A stretch of DNA of 32,921 nt. It comes from Campylobacterales bacterium (GTDB taxonomy: Bacteria > Campylobacterota > Campylobacteria > Campylobacterales > Sulfurovaceae). The DNA is taken from the NCBI GenBank assembly GCA_016937775.1, contig JAFGVX010000007.1, positions 1 to 32,921 of the forward strand. Direction: 5' to 3'. The notes below the pieces were generated by a model, which saw only the letters and a list, made by a program, of their open reading frames with translations, was not told the DNA's origin and ran no database searches. Below are positions 15,801 through 25,584 of this stretch, one piece after another (within the stretch, counting starts at the first letter, position 1; each line of letters begins with the position of its first letter). The translations under genes were made by a program, and so were the position numbers.

Positions 15801-18398
15801 ATGAGCATTGTAGGCAAATTTTTTTCTAGCAGAAACGACAAAATAGTCAAAAAACTCCTTAAAAGAGCAGCAAAGATTAACGAACTTGAACTCCTCTACA
15901 AAGGAATGAGTGATACGGAACTAAAAGAGAGTTTTGAGACTCTCAAAGAGGCTGTAAAGAGTGGAAAAAAGAGTCTTGATGAAGCACTCAACGACTCTTT
16001 TGCCATCACAAGAGAGGCAAGCACAAGAGTGCTTGGTATGCGTCATTTTGATGTACAACTTGTCGGTGGTATGGTCTTACACGAAGGAGATATCGCTGAG
16101 ATGAAAACAGGCGAAGGAAAAACACTTGTTGCAACACTCGCCGTTATTCTCAATGCAATGGAAGGCAAAGGGGTACATGTTGTTACCGTCAATGACTACC
16201 TTGCCAAAAGAGACTCAAATGAAATGGGAAAACTCTATGAGTTTCTCGGCTTTAGCGTCGGATGTATCACGGCCGATATTCATGATGAGCAGATGCGAAA
16301 AGAGCAATACAATCAAGATATAACCTATGGGACAAATAATGAATTTGGTTTTGATTATCTACGAGACAATATGAAAATAAGAGCCGAAGATAAAGTACAA
16401 AATACTCACAACTATGTCATAGTAGATGAGGTTGACTCAATTCTTATCGACGAAGCAAGAACGCCACTTATAATTTCCGGTCCAACAAAACGAGATCACA
16501 ATCATTATGGAAGAGCAAACGAGATTGCTAAAAAGATGATAAAGGGAGAGAAGAAAGAGACTAAACCGGGTGAACCCGAAGAGACAACGGGTGATTTTAC
16601 AGTTGATGAAAAAAATAGAGTAATCGTTATGACTGAAGAAGGGCTAGAAAAAGCGCAAGTACTCTTTGAAGTTGAAAATCTCTACAACTTAGAGAATGCC
16701 GCACTCTCACATCACTTAGATCAAGCACTTAAAGCACATTATCTTTTTGAAAAAGATGTTGATTATGTTGTAAGGGATAACGAGATAGTCATTGTTGATG
16801 AGTTCACAGGAAGGCTCAGTGAGGGCAGGAGATACTCCGAAGGGCTCCATCAGGCACTTGAAGCAAAAGAGGGAGTGGTAATCCAAGAAGAGAGCCAAAC
16901 ACTTGCAGAGATTACTTATCAAAACTATTTTAGACTCTACAATAAACTTGCCGGTATGACAGGAACGGCACAAACCGAAGCAACAGAATTCTCACAAATA
17001 TATTCTCTTGATGTTATCTCCATCCCTACTAATGTTCCTGTTATGAGAATTGATAAAAATGACCTGATTTACAATACGGAAAAAGAGAAGCTTAACGCTA
17101 TCATAAAAAAAGTAAAAGAACTCCATATAAAAGGGCAGCCCGTTCTTATAGGAACAGCTTCAATAGAAAAAAGTGAAATGATCGGTGAAAGATTAGCAAA
17201 AGAAAAAATTCCACACACTATACTTAATGCTAAAAATCATGAAAAAGAAGCTGAAATCATCAAAAAAGCCGGTGAAAAAGGTGCAGTAACCGTTGCAACC
17301 AATATGGCGGGTCGCGGTGTTGATATAAAAATTACAGACGAAGTAAGGGAGCTTGGTGGTCTCTATATATTAGGAACAGAGCGTCATGAGAGCAGAAGAA
17401 TAGATAATCAACTTCGCGGAAGAAGCGGAAGACAAGGTGATCCGGGTGAAAGCCAATTTTATCTTAGCCTTGATGATAATCTACTTAGAATATTCGGTGG
17501 GGATCGCATTAGAAATATCATGAACTCTCTTGGTGTGCAAGAGGGGGAATTTATAGATTCAAAACTTGTTACTAGAAGTGTTGAAAAAGCTCAGAAGAAA
17601 GTTGAAAATATGCATTATGAGTCTAGAAAGCATATCTTAGAATATGATGATGTCGCGAATCATCAAAGAAAAGTCATCTATACGTTTAGAAATCAACTGC
17701 TTGATCCAAACTTTGATATAGCCTCCAAAATCAAAGAAAATAGAATCGAATATACAAATTATATTTTAGATATGTGTGATATATTTGACGGAACACCCGA
17801 AGAAGATGTTGATCTTGAAAAGATTACACTTATGCTAAAAGAAGAGGTGAATGTTAGAATTGATACTCGGAATTTACAATTAAAAAACAGGGATGCACTT
17901 TTTAATCTTATTATAAATGAATTAGAAAAAAATTATGAAGAGAAGATGCAGCCACTTGATAGCGCTCAAAGAGATGAGATTGAGCGCGTACTCTATCTGC
18001 AAGTGCTTGACCCCCAATGGAGAGAGCATCTATATGAAATGGATGTTCTTAAAACAGGTATAGGTCTTCGTGGCTACAATCAAAAAGATCCACTCACTGA
18101 ATATAAACAAGATAGTTATAGACTCTTTAGTGATCTCATAGTACGTATAAAAAATGAATCGATCAAACTTCTTCAGCTTGTTCAGTTTGATTTTAAATCT
18201 GCCGAGGAAGAAAGAGAAACTATTGAGAAAATAAGAGATGATCTTGAAGTCGAAATCGAAGAGCCTATAAGCGAAAAAACACAACCAATAATAAGCGAAA
18301 AAAAACCAAGAAGAAACGATCCATGCCCATGTGGAAGTGGCAAAAAATATAAAAATTGTCATGGCAAAAGCGGACCCAAGCAAGGACTTCTCTCTTGA
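15801..18398 (+). CDS. secA: Preprotein translocase ATPase SecA
   Basis: 865 residues, full length. It is the cytoplasmic motor that drives unfolded preproteins through SecYEG. Walker A is [14 protein letters not shown] (about 102-109), Walker B is the [19 protein letters not shown] block (about 208-226), followed by the preprotein cross-linking domain, [22 protein letters not shown], and the second nucleotide domain with [11 protein letters not shown] and [13 protein letters not shown]. The C-terminus has an intact SEC-C zinc motif, [18 protein letters not shown] (about 840-857), which binds SecB or ribosomes. The gene is divergent from lolA. Its TGA overlaps the TTG start of the following permease gene, so translation is probably coupled. 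Confidence 0.98.
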   Translation: MSIVGKFFSSRNDKIVKKLLKRAAKINELELLYKGMSDTELKESFETLKEAVKSGKKSLDEALNDSFAITREASTRVLGMRHFDVQLVGGMVLHEGDIAEMKTGEGKTLVATLAVILNAMEGKGVHVVTVNDYLAKRDSNEMGKLYEFLGFSVGCITADIHDEQMRKEQYNQDITYGTNNEFGFDYLRDNMKIRAEDKVQNTHNYVIVDEVDSILIDEARTPLIISGPTKRDHNHYGRANEIAKKMIKGEKKETKPGEPEETTGDFTVDEKNRVIVMTEEGLEKAQVLFEVENLYNLENAALSHHLDQALKAHYLFEKDVDYVVRDNEIVIVDEFTGRLSEGRRYSEGLHQALEAKEGVVIQEESQTLAEITYQNYFRLYNKLAGMTGTAQTEATEFSQIYSLDVISIPTNVPVMRIDKNDLIYNTEKEKLNAIIKKVKELHIKGQPVLIGTASIEKSEMIGERLAKEKIPHTILNAKNHEKEAEIIKKAGEKGAVTVATNMAGRGVDIKITDEVRELGGLYILGTERHESRRIDNQLRGRSGRQGDPGESQFYLSLDDNLLRIFGGDRIRNIMNSLGVQEGEFIDSKLVTRSVEKAQKKVENMHYESRKHILEYDDVANHQRKVIYTFRNQLLDPNFDIASKIKENRIEYTNYILDMCDIFDGTPEEDVDLEKITLMLKEEVNVRIDTRNLQLKNRDALFNLIINELEKNYEEKMQPLDSAQRDEIERVLYLQVLDPQWREHLYEMDVLKTGIGLRGYNQKDPLTEYKQDSYRLFSDLIVRIKNESIKLLQLVQFDFKSAEEERETIEKIRDDLEVEIEEPISEKTQPIISEKKPRRNDPCPCGSGKKYKNCHGKSGPKQGLLS

Positions 18399-19636
18399 GT
18401 AAAAAAGATTTTTATGAAAAGAAGAGTTATAGTCGCCGTTTTATAAAAACCGTTATTAAACACTATTTTAAATACGATAAAGATAATCCTTTTATATTTA
18501 TCTCCATGATGCTCGCGCTTTTAAGTGTTGCTGCAGGAGTTATGGTGCTCATTCTTGCTATGGGAATTATGAACGGAATGCAAAAAGAGTTTGAGAAAAA
18601 ACTCTTCGTTATGAACTATCCGCTTACCATGGTATCTTTTGACCAAGGTGCGATAAACGATACTATGCTTGCTTCTCTCAATAAAAAATTTCCGGAACTT
18701 AAATTGAGCCCTTTTTATACAACACAAGTTATCAGCAAGCATGAAGGGATGGTTCAAGGAACGATACTCTATGGAATTGATAGCAAAAAAGAGAGCGCGA
18801 TTAATCCTATTTATAAAAAATCCCTCAATGATAACGATAACACAAAAGATAAATTTAGCATCACTATAGGCGAAGGTCTCTCGAGCGAGATAAATGTCTT
18901 CAAAGGCGATAAAATTCTCCTCTATTTTTCAGAACAACAAGCCATAGGATTTGGTTCGATGCCGCTTCAAAAAAGATTTACTGTCGCAAGTATCTATAAA
19001 AGTGGACTCAAAAACTATGACAAGGTAATAGCCTATACAACACTTGAAGCTTTTTGGACACTACTTGATAAAAAACAAGGTTCATATGATGGAGTGCATA
19101 TCTATGCTAAAGAGCCGATGAAAATCATAGAAGCGATAAAAAAAGTATTGCCTCAAAATGTTTTCATAGAGGGATGGTGGGAACAAAACGGAAACTTCTT
19201 CTCTGCTATGGAATTAGAGAAAAAAGCACTCTTTTTAGTGCTTTTGCTCATTATACTCATAGCATCGCTCAACATTATCTCTTCACTTGTTATGACAATT
19301 ATGAGTAGACGTGCCGAAATTGCACTTATGAATACGCTTGGGGTTACCAAAAAAGAGATTAAAACTATCTTCTTTAAATTAGGAATGACTATTGGTATGC
19401 TTGGTATTTTTCTCGGTATTGTGCTGGCATTTTTAAGCAAATGGATTATTGATACTTTTGATATCATCTCTGTGCCCGAGGATGTTTACGGAACAAGTAA
19501 ACTCCCTATCGATATAACACTTAGTGATTTTAGCATAATCATTATAGGTGCTGTCTTTATCGTAGCAATCACTTCACTCTATCCTGCAAGAAAAGCTGCA
19601 TTACTGGATCCACTTAATATTTTGAGAAATGAATAG
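18395..19636 (+). CDS. LolC/LolE-type ABC transporter permease
   Basis: About 413 residues, an FtsX/MacB-type permease with four membrane helices: one near the N-terminus (about 34-58, containing [20 protein letters not shown]), a periplasmic domain of about 210 residues, then three more (about 276-300, 323-348, 379-400). It ends [18 protein letters not shown], the FtsX family C-terminal block. It probably extracts lipoproteins for LolA. I place the start at TTG 18395, overlapping the secA stop as TTGA with AAGGAC upstream, because a longer frame from 18356 lies inside secA. The ATPase LolD is not in the window, and there is only one permease gene, so a homodimer (LolF-like) is possible. Symbol withheld because LolC and LolE cannot be told apart. 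Confidence 0.85.
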   Translation: MSKKDFYEKKSYSRRFIKTVIKHYFKYDKDNPFIFISMMLALLSVAAGVMVLILAMGIMNGMQKEFEKKLFVMNYPLTMVSFDQGAINDTMLASLNKKFPELKLSPFYTTQVISKHEGMVQGTILYGIDSKKESAINPIYKKSLNDNDNTKDKFSITIGEGLSSEINVFKGDKILLYFSEQQAIGFGSMPLQKRFTVASIYKSGLKNYDKVIAYTTLEAFWTLLDKKQGSYDGVHIYAKEPMKIIEAIKKVLPQNVFIEGWWEQNGNFFSAMELEKKALFLVLLLIILIASLNIISSLVMTIMSRRAEIALMNTLGVTKKEIKTIFFKLGMTIGMLGIFLGIVLAFLSKWIIDTFDIISVPEDVYGTSKLPIDITLSDFSIIIIGAVFIVAITSLYPARKAALLDPLNILRNE

Positions 19637-19639
19637 TCT

Positions 19640-22183
19640 CTATTTTTCGGTTTCAAACTGCTTATAGAAAGTTACCATTCTCTCTAAAAAAACAACCGGA
19701 AGCAAAAGCACATCTTGTGCAACATTGGTCTCAATCTTAGGATCCTCATAACTTCCCGTAATTCGTGTACCGATTGTCATGCTCTCATCTTTACCAAGTA
19801 GTATATATCCAAGAACCGGTATCTTCCCTAAAAAACTCCCCGCCTCTTTCACACTTTGAATCGCAAGATCAACCTCAACATCTTTTGTTTCGAGATTTAT
19901 GGTTCCCCTGCCTGCAATATTTGCCGTCTTTCCTCTTACATATATTGAGTGAAAATTAATAATATTATCTTTGATTGTATAATCAATGATACCGTCTTTA
20001 ATCTTGAACCCTTTTGCTGAGAATCCGGGAGAATTAAGAGATGCCAATGAAGGAATCGTATTGATAAATGCCAAAAGATTGCTATAAGCGGTAAAATCAC
20101 TCAAAACCCCACCCTCAATCAATATATCACCTTTCATCTCTTTATCGATATCTCCGCTAAATTTAAAACTATATCTCCCCTCTTTTAAACCATGGAAATT
20201 GATAAGCTCGGCAAGTAATTTATCTTTTGTTCTATATGCTTTAAATTCAACGATATTCTTTTTTTTGTCAAACTCTATAACATCACCCTCCATGCTTCCA
20301 ATTGCTTTAACATTTTGGTTCGAATCGATATCAGCATCATAATGGTCTGTTAAGAGCGAGTATCGACCATAGCGTATTTTGCTCCAATCAGCTGATATCT
20401 TTACCGTACCTAAGAGATTTTTTGCAGAATGTGTATAATTCTCTTTTGAACGAAGTAGTTTTTCAATATCGACATTTACCTTATCGAGCCAAATAAGTGA
20501 TTTTCCCGAATCATATATTAATCTCTTGTTAAATGCATAAAGCCTCATATTTCCTTTTACAACATTCCCCTCAAAAGGAACTCTCGTAATACAAAGATTA
20601 TCACTCTCAAATAAAAAGCACTCATCCCACAAAAGCGTTCCTTTAAAAGCATAATCTTTAAAATCATTCGTCATGATTTTAAGATTGCCTCCTTTGTGAG
20701 AGATAGGATGATTTTTCATAAAAGGAGCTATCTTTTTTATATCCCCTAGCGATATAGTTACATTGTCATCCTCTTTTTGTATCTCCAAATCATATTTTGG
20801 TAATTTAAAAAGAAGTTTATTGTCATAATCAACAAGTATTTTAATCTTTTTGTTTTCAACATTGATGATATTTTTTGTCGCACCGTTAATCTCTAAATGC
20901 TTTGCATTGAGCAATATATCTCCGTTTCTCTTTTTTGTGTCCAATGTGCCACTAAGATTAAGATCATATATCTCATCTTGCAGTGCTATATTCGAAAGAG
21001 TTAAGATATTTTTTCTGAGCATTACATTACCATTTTTTGCAATAAGAGGCACACCACCAAGTTTAATCTCGCTGCTTTCTAAGATATCGACATCAACATT
21101 GGCATATACTTCTTTTGGATAAAACTTAATATTAAGCTCAACATCTGCACTTACTTTTCCACTGTTTTGTATTAGAGGAAGTTTTATCTTATATGCATTT
21201 AATATATCAAGAATATTTTGACTCAATCGTGTATCTTTTGATCCAAGCGAAACTTTGATTCTTGCCTTATCTTTGTACGGAATGTCACTAATAACTACAT
21301 TGCTCATTATATTCTCACCCTCGTAAGTGGCATTTTTAGGATAGATATAAAGGTTTGAGTGATTATACTCGACTATTGCATCACTAGCATGCGCCGCAGG
21401 AAGATTTTCCTTGAAATGAACATCTACATCCTTTAATGTAGCAGCGCCACTCATGCTATCTAAATCTATATCAAAGCGTCCGTTATGATAAGTTAATTTT
21501 GAATTAAACCAATCAAGCTTATAGTTCTTTGCTAGAACTTTTGTTGTAATCCACGCTTTTATCTTCTCTCTTAGGGGGAAAATATCTGCAAGGGGTTTAA
21601 TATCGTGAAATGTGTCGGTTTTAATATCAACAGATATATCCTTGCCGGTTTTATCGATAGCGAATGTCCCATTGATATCTGCTCCTTTTATGCTACCGTT
21701 AAAATCTGCACTCTCATCAAAATAATTATATTTACCCTGAGATGTTACGATTAAATCGCTGTTTTTTAATTTAGCAAAAGGAATGTCAACATGAAGTCTT
21801 CTATCTTCCTTTTGCAAATTGGCATTAATCTCATAATCATCACTTAAAAAATAAAATTTTTTGCCTTCAGTGATAATAAATGTAAGCTCTTTATCTCCGA
21901 TATGTAATTTTTTGATCTCAAAATAATCAAACAACTTCAAAGTAAAATTGATGCGATCAAAGAATATATCTATATCTTCTAGAGCACTCTTTTTTGCACT
22001 TAATGAATAATTCCACGTAAGCTCTTTAGCTCTAAAAGTCAATTTTTTATCAAGTTTTAAGTATAATCCTTTAGCATTAAATAATCCACCGTAAAAATTA
22101 TCTAAGGATATTCCTATTTTCAAAATGATAAAAAGAGTTACAAGTATGACTAGTAGATATAAAATAAGATTACCGATTATCAA
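19640..22183 (-). CDS. AsmA/YhdP-like large envelope protein
   Basis: 847 residues. A single N-terminal transmembrane helix (about 5-23, NLILYLLVILVTLFIILKI) is followed by a very long beta-rich periplasmic region. The C-terminal part (about 735-830, FSAKGFKIKDGIIDYTIKDN and GRGTINLETKDVEVDLAIQS) is an AsmA-like C-terminal domain. Such proteins (AsmA, TamB, YhdP) form long grooves thought to bridge inner and outer membranes and move phospholipid; that role is inferred here by family. The TTG start at 22183 is needed to retain the helix and leaves the gene head-overlapping mltG. It converges with the LolC/E-like gene three bases away. Confidence 0.8.
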   Translation of the reverse strand: MIIGNLILYLLVILVTLFIILKIGISLDNFYGGLFNAKGLYLKLDKKLTFRAKELTWNYSLSAKKSALEDIDIFFDRINFTLKLFDYFEIKKLHIGDKELTFIITEGKKFYFLSDDYEINANLQKEDRRLHVDIPFAKLKNSDLIVTSQGKYNYFDESADFNGSIKGADINGTFAIDKTGKDISVDIKTDTFHDIKPLADIFPLREKIKAWITTKVLAKNYKLDWFNSKLTYHNGRFDIDLDSMSGAATLKDVDVHFKENLPAAHASDAIVEYNHSNLYIYPKNATYEGENIMSNVVISDIPYKDKARIKVSLGSKDTRLSQNILDILNAYKIKLPLIQNSGKVSADVELNIKFYPKEVYANVDVDILESSEIKLGGVPLIAKNGNVMLRKNILTLSNIALQDEIYDLNLSGTLDTKKRNGDILLNAKHLEINGATKNIINVENKKIKILVDYDNKLLFKLPKYDLEIQKEDDNVTISLGDIKKIAPFMKNHPISHKGGNLKIMTNDFKDYAFKGTLLWDECFLFESDNLCITRVPFEGNVVKGNMRLYAFNKRLIYDSGKSLIWLDKVNVDIEKLLRSKENYTHSAKNLLGTVKISADWSKIRYGRYSLLTDHYDADIDSNQNVKAIGSMEGDVIEFDKKKNIVEFKAYRTKDKLLAELINFHGLKEGRYSFKFSGDIDKEMKGDILIEGGVLSDFTAYSNLLAFINTIPSLASLNSPGFSAKGFKIKDGIIDYTIKDNIINFHSIYVRGKTANIAGRGTINLETKDVEVDLAIQSVKEAGSFLGKIPVLGYILLGKDESMTIGTRITGSYEDPKIETNVAQDVLLLPVVFLERMVTFYKQFETEK

Positions 22184-23108
22184 TTTGATAGGACGCGTTA
22201 CTCTTTTTATGATTATTTCCTTTATGTTTTATATAACTATCCCTATCAAGACAACGTCAACCGTGCTTGTGCCCCAAGGCTCGATAACAAATATTATATC
22301 ACACTTCGGTAAACATGGATATGCTGTCTCAAAAATAGATAAATATATACTTTGGATAATGGGTACTCCACAAAGTGGGTGGATAAACATAGGTAAAAAT
22401 AGAGTAAATCGTATAGATTTTTTTTACAAAATAGTTAATGGAGAGACAAAACTTGTAGAGCTACAGCTCATCCCCGGGGATACACTTGTGCTCTTTTTTG
22501 AGAAGATTAGTAAGGAGCTCTCACTTGATGCAACAAAACTAATGTATTATTATAATGAGCTCTCAAGATATCCGGAAGCAGGCATATTTGCCGATACCTA
22601 CCATGTTCCTTACGGAATCAGCGAATCTGCACTTATAAGGTTTCTCATTAAGGAATCAGAATTAAAATATAAACAACTTTCAAAAAAAATATACGGAGTA
22701 TATGATAAAAAGCAATGGGAGAAGATTCTTATTACAGCATCTATCATCCAAAAAGAGGCGGCAAGCAATGAAGAGATGCCACTTGTCGCTTCCGTGATCT
22801 ACAATCGACTCGCAAAAGGTATGGCACTGCAGATGGACGGCACACTTAATTACGGAGAATACTCCAACATAAAAGTAACTCCCGAGCGGATAAAAAATGA
22901 CGTCTCACGCTACAATACATACAAATATAAAGGCTTACCATTAAAACCTGTTTGTGCAGTATCTGCTGATGCGATACTTGCCGCCATAAAACCTGCAAAT
23001 ACAAAATATCTCTATTTCATGAGACAAAGTGACGGAAAACATCAATTCTCTCAAACTTACAATCAACATCTACAGTCTATCCAAAAAAGAAAAAGAGACC
23101 TCAGATAA
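22146..23108 (+). CDS. mltG: Endolytic murein transglycosylase MltG
   Basis: About 320 residues. One N-terminal transmembrane helix (about 20-37) anchors it to the inner membrane; MltG cleaves nascent glycan strands and sets their length. The catalytic Glu sits in ITASIIQKEAA (about residue 204), followed by MPLVASVIYNRL, MALQMDGTLNYG, and the GLPLKPVCAVSADAILAAIKPA and YLYFMRQSDGKHQFS blocks, all family landmarks. I favour ATG 22146, although ATG 22125 and TTG 22185 are in frame and no start has a strong ribosome-binding site. Its 5' end overlaps the AsmA-like gene on the opposite strand, and its 3' end overlaps the DUF234 gene by eight bases. Confidence 0.92.
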   Translation: MTSRYKIRLPIINLIGRVTLFMIISFMFYITIPIKTTSTVLVPQGSITNIISHFGKHGYAVSKIDKYILWIMGTPQSGWINIGKNRVNRIDFFYKIVNGETKLVELQLIPGDTLVLFFEKISKELSLDATKLMYYYNELSRYPEAGIFADTYHVPYGISESALIRFLIKESELKYKQLSKKIYGVYDKKQWEKILITASIIQKEAASNEEMPLVASVIYNRLAKGMALQMDGTLNYGEYSNIKVTPERIKNDVSRYNTYKYKGLPLKPVCAVSADAILAAIKPANTKYLYFMRQSDGKHQFSQTYNQHLQSIQKRKRDLR

Positions 23109-23997
23109 GCATTTGTTCCATATTGTTCAAATCAAAAAGTAGAACATTTTTAGGGGGATTATTTGAGAGTTCATTTGAGAATCCATGTTTCGAAAAAAGA
23201 ACGTAGATGTCTGCCTTTACATGGAGGCTTTGACTCTTTATTATGAGTTTTGAAAGTTCACTTTTGCAGACTTTTCTATTTTTATATTTACACTCTCCAA
23301 ATATCACGCAACCTTTTCGTGTAACAGCTATGATATCAAACTCATTATCTTTATCCCAATAACTACCGTGAGAAATGATAGGATCGCTTTTTGCAAAATA
23401 CTCCTCCAATATCTCATTTGAGAGCTGCTCAAATACAAGGCTGCGTAACCGCTCATGCCCTTTTTGAAAATATTCAGTAAATTTATCACTATTTCCGTTT
23501 AGTAAAAAATTTCTGTAAGGCTCAACAAATCCAAACCAAAACCGATAAAAAGGTTTTTCAAATCGAATCTTTGCCTGAATCCTATATCCTCTTTTTACTG
23601 CATTGTTAATATCTTCCCTTGATTGCTCTAGATGAATGATAGAAAGCGCCTCAAGCTCCTTTACGATTTGCTCACCAAGGGCTTCGGATATCTTTGCTTT
23701 TTTAAGTATGGCATATATCCTTCCATCTCCCCTAGCAGCAGCAATTAGTATCTCTTTATAGGGTGACTCCAAAATATAATTTGGTGAAACATTTTTCTCT
23801 AAAGCAGTAAAATTATTTTGCAGTAAATTTTTTATTGACTCAAGCAAATTATCAAAATAATCAAACTCTAAAGACCTTCCCGTGCCCCCAAAGATAGAAA
23901 AATATTCTATTGCCTGCTCAAACTCAAGATGTTTATGAGCACTGTAAAACTCCCTAAATAACTCTTTTATAGTGTTCCTACTTTTAAATTTTTGCAA
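23101..23997 (-). CDS. DUF234 protein with PD-(D/E)XK nuclease-like domain
   Basis: 298 residues. A helical N-terminal half with winged-helix character (about 60-140, including KEILIAAARGDGRIYAILKKA) is followed by RFWFGFVEPYRNFL and a C-terminal DUF234 domain. The end has the restriction-endonuclease-like pattern FDIIAVTRKG (Asp about 219) then FGECKYKNRK (Glu-x-Lys about 235-237), so a metal-dependent nuclease active site may be present. DUF234 normally sits at the end of archaeal-type AAA ATPases; here the ATPase half is absent and the protein starts directly in the helical region. The TTG at 23997 has no clear ribosome-binding site. Function unknown; a nuclease is inference. Confidence 0.75.
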   Translation of the reverse strand: MQKFKSRNTIKELFREFYSAHKHLEFEQAIEYFSIFGGTGRSLEFDYFDNLLESIKNLLQNNFTALEKNVSPNYILESPYKEILIAAARGDGRIYAILKKAKISEALGEQIVKELEALSIIHLEQSREDINNAVKRGYRIQAKIRFEKPFYRFWFGFVEPYRNFLLNGNSDKFTEYFQKGHERLRSLVFEQLSNEILEEYFAKSDPIISHGSYWDKDNEFDIIAVTRKGCVIFGECKYKNRKVCKSELSKLIIKSQSLHVKADIYVLFSKHGFSNELSNNPPKNVLLFDLNNMEQMLI

Positions 23998-24073
23998 TAT
24001 ATTAACATAGTTTTGTTACAATATTTCAATTTTTATTGATCTAAACTTTTAAAATTTATCTTTTGGGCATTGT

Positions 24074-24799
24074 ATGGAAAACTTTAACTCATCATCACCG
24101 GAGGTTACGAAGATTCAAAAGGGGTTGAGACTCACAAAGACTCTCTTGGTATCTTCGCTTATTGCCGGCGAAAAACATACCGGCAAAAAAACACTCATAA
24201 AAGATATATTTCCCGATGCATTTTGGATTGATGCCAAAGATATAAAAGAGGTTAAAAAGGCTTTAGGGGTGCATCAAGAGATTGTTTTAAGTAATTTTGA
24301 TAGTTCTCTTCCTTATAACGAGAGTGACTTTTATTCAAAAAGAGTTATTGCAATATGTGATGACCCGAGTATAATAAAAAAGAAAGAGTCTTTATTCTCT
24401 TTCGTATATCTTTTGCCTCCGTTAAGAGAAAGGCCAAGCGATGTAAAAATATTAGCAAAAAAATTTATTGGTAAGGCGAATGAAATAATGGGGAATGATA
24501 TCGAGATCGATATGAAAAATCTTGATATTTCAGAAAATATAAAGTCACTCAAAAAAAGCATATATAAAGAAGTTTTTTCAAGCTCTTTAGATGAAAATGA
24601 GATAAAATCTATACTTTATAACTATTTTTATAATGCATTTGATGACGAGAACGGCTATAGAGAATTGAGTGAAATATTTGAAAGACCTCTTATTGAAGCA
24701 GGTCTCAAAAAATATAAGTCTCAGTTGAAATTAGCTTCTATATTGAAGATAAATAGAAATACCTTAAGGAAGAAGATATATGAGCTTGGAATCAATTGA
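24074..24799 (+). CDS. NtrC-like regulator with shrunken AAA+ domain and Fis-type HTH
   Basis: 241 residues. It begins like a sigma-54 activator AAA+ domain (LRLTKTLLVSSLIAG) with Walker A-like GEKHTGKK at 32-39, where activators have GExGTGKE. LPPLRERPSDVKILAKKF at 114-131 matches the conserved LPPLRERxxDI block. Walker B and the sigma-54-contacting GAFTGA loop are missing, and the distance between the two kept blocks is about 85 residues against roughly 125-130 in NtrC. No receiver domain is present. The C-terminus (about 207-241, LKLASILKINRNTLRKKIYELGI) is a clear Fis-type helix-turn-helix. It probably binds DNA but cannot activate sigma-54 in the usual way. It overlaps the next gene by 20 bases and lies upstream of amtB-glnK. 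Confidence 0.8.
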   Translation: MENFNSSSPEVTKIQKGLRLTKTLLVSSLIAGEKHTGKKTLIKDIFPDAFWIDAKDIKEVKKALGVHQEIVLSNFDSSLPYNESDFYSKRVIAICDDPSIIKKKESLFSFVYLLPPLRERPSDVKILAKKFIGKANEIMGNDIEIDMKNLDISENIKSLKKSIYKEVFSSSLDENEIKSILYNYFYNAFDDENGYRELSEIFERPLIEAGLKKYKSQLKLASILKINRNTLRKKIYELGIN

Positions 24800-25484
24800 T
24801 CTTAATTTTCTCATCGAAGCAGATATAAATCCGCTTATAATCTTCTCGCCAAACGGTCACATTATTCATCTTAACTCAACTGCAGAGATTCTTTTAGGAT
24901 ATACATCCTCTAAAGAGCTTTTTGAGATTGCTATGCAATATGCTCCTCAAACTTACGGACACAAAACGACCACCATGGATCTCAAGTACAACCTGTTTTT
25001 ATTTTACGGTATTACAATCGGCTATGAAAATGATGAGTATATCTATTTGCGACTCTATCACAAACCTAGACTTGGCAGCACAAAAGAAACTATTAACTGC
25101 AATACAACCGAAACGGATATCAATACACTTATTGAAGCCAACATTGCGCTCTTTCAAATAGAAAGTGACGCCAATATAGCCCTCCTAACGGATCAAGGAT
25201 TGCCTCAGATTAAAATAGATCAAAATCGCTTCTCAAAACTATTAAGTAAATCATTGAAAAATTTTAAGGATTGCGAAAATATAGATATATCACTCAAACT
25301 TATTATCGGTGAATATATTATTATCAAAGAGAAAAAATATCAGATCTTAGCGCTTGAGATAAAATCCAAACAAAGAGATACTACACACGATACAGAGCTC
25401 ACCTCCCTAACAGAAGATAGCTTTATCACTATCTCTCTTAATGAAAATGATATATCGCTTGAAATTCCATTTATTGCGCAATGA
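24780..25484 (+). CDS. NtrB-like PAS protein with degenerate kinase part
   Basis: 234 residues, cytoplasmic, no membrane segment. The N-terminal 95 or so residues look like a PAS domain (LIEADINPLIIFSPNGHIIH then STAEILLGYTSSKELF), similar in position to NtrB/GlnL. The C-terminal half has DQGLPQIKIDQNRFSKLLSK and then LKLIIGEYIIIKEKKYQILALEI, which resemble the N-box helix and beta strands of a histidine-kinase ATPase domain. There is no H-box His and there are no G boxes, so it cannot phosphorylate in the standard way. ATG 24780 has AAGGAAGAAG before it and lies inside the end of the Fis-type gene, so the two are translationally coupled. A nitrogen role is inferred from amtB and glnK next door. 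Confidence 0.7.
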   Translation: MSLESIDLNFLIEADINPLIIFSPNGHIIHLNSTAEILLGYTSSKELFEIAMQYAPQTYGHKTTTMDLKYNLFLFYGITIGYENDEYIYLRLYHKPRLGSTKETINCNTTETDINTLIEANIALFQIESDANIALLTDQGLPQIKIDQNRFSKLLSKSLKNFKDCENIDISLKLIIGEYIIIKEKKYQILALEIKSKQRDTTHDTELTSLTEDSFITISLNENDISLEIPFIAQ

Positions 25485-25545
25485 AAAAAATATAATTGCC
25501 TATTTTTTAATCACAATAGACTACATTTTATATTTATTTAAATGA

Positions 25546-25551
25546 TACTAT
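25546..25551 (+). promoter_or_regulatory. Possible -10 box for amtB-glnK
   Basis: TACTAT 33 bases before the amtB ATG, in a 100-bp spacer with T-rich stretches. No -24/-12 sigma-54 promoter (GG-N10-GC) was found here by eye. Low confidence. Confidence 0.25.
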
Positions 25552-25584
25552 TTAATTGTGAAAATTAACACAAAGGATTAGAAG

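Noticed and set aside
23991-24012. ATG at 24012 as start of the DUF234 gene
   Set aside because: On the minus strand it is out of frame with the DUF234 reading frame, which is best started at TTG 23997.
24780-25484. Intact NtrB-type histidine kinase
   Set aside because: No H-box His, no G1/G2 glycine motifs, and the length (234) is far below a PAS-kinase; only PAS and fragmentary resemblance remain.
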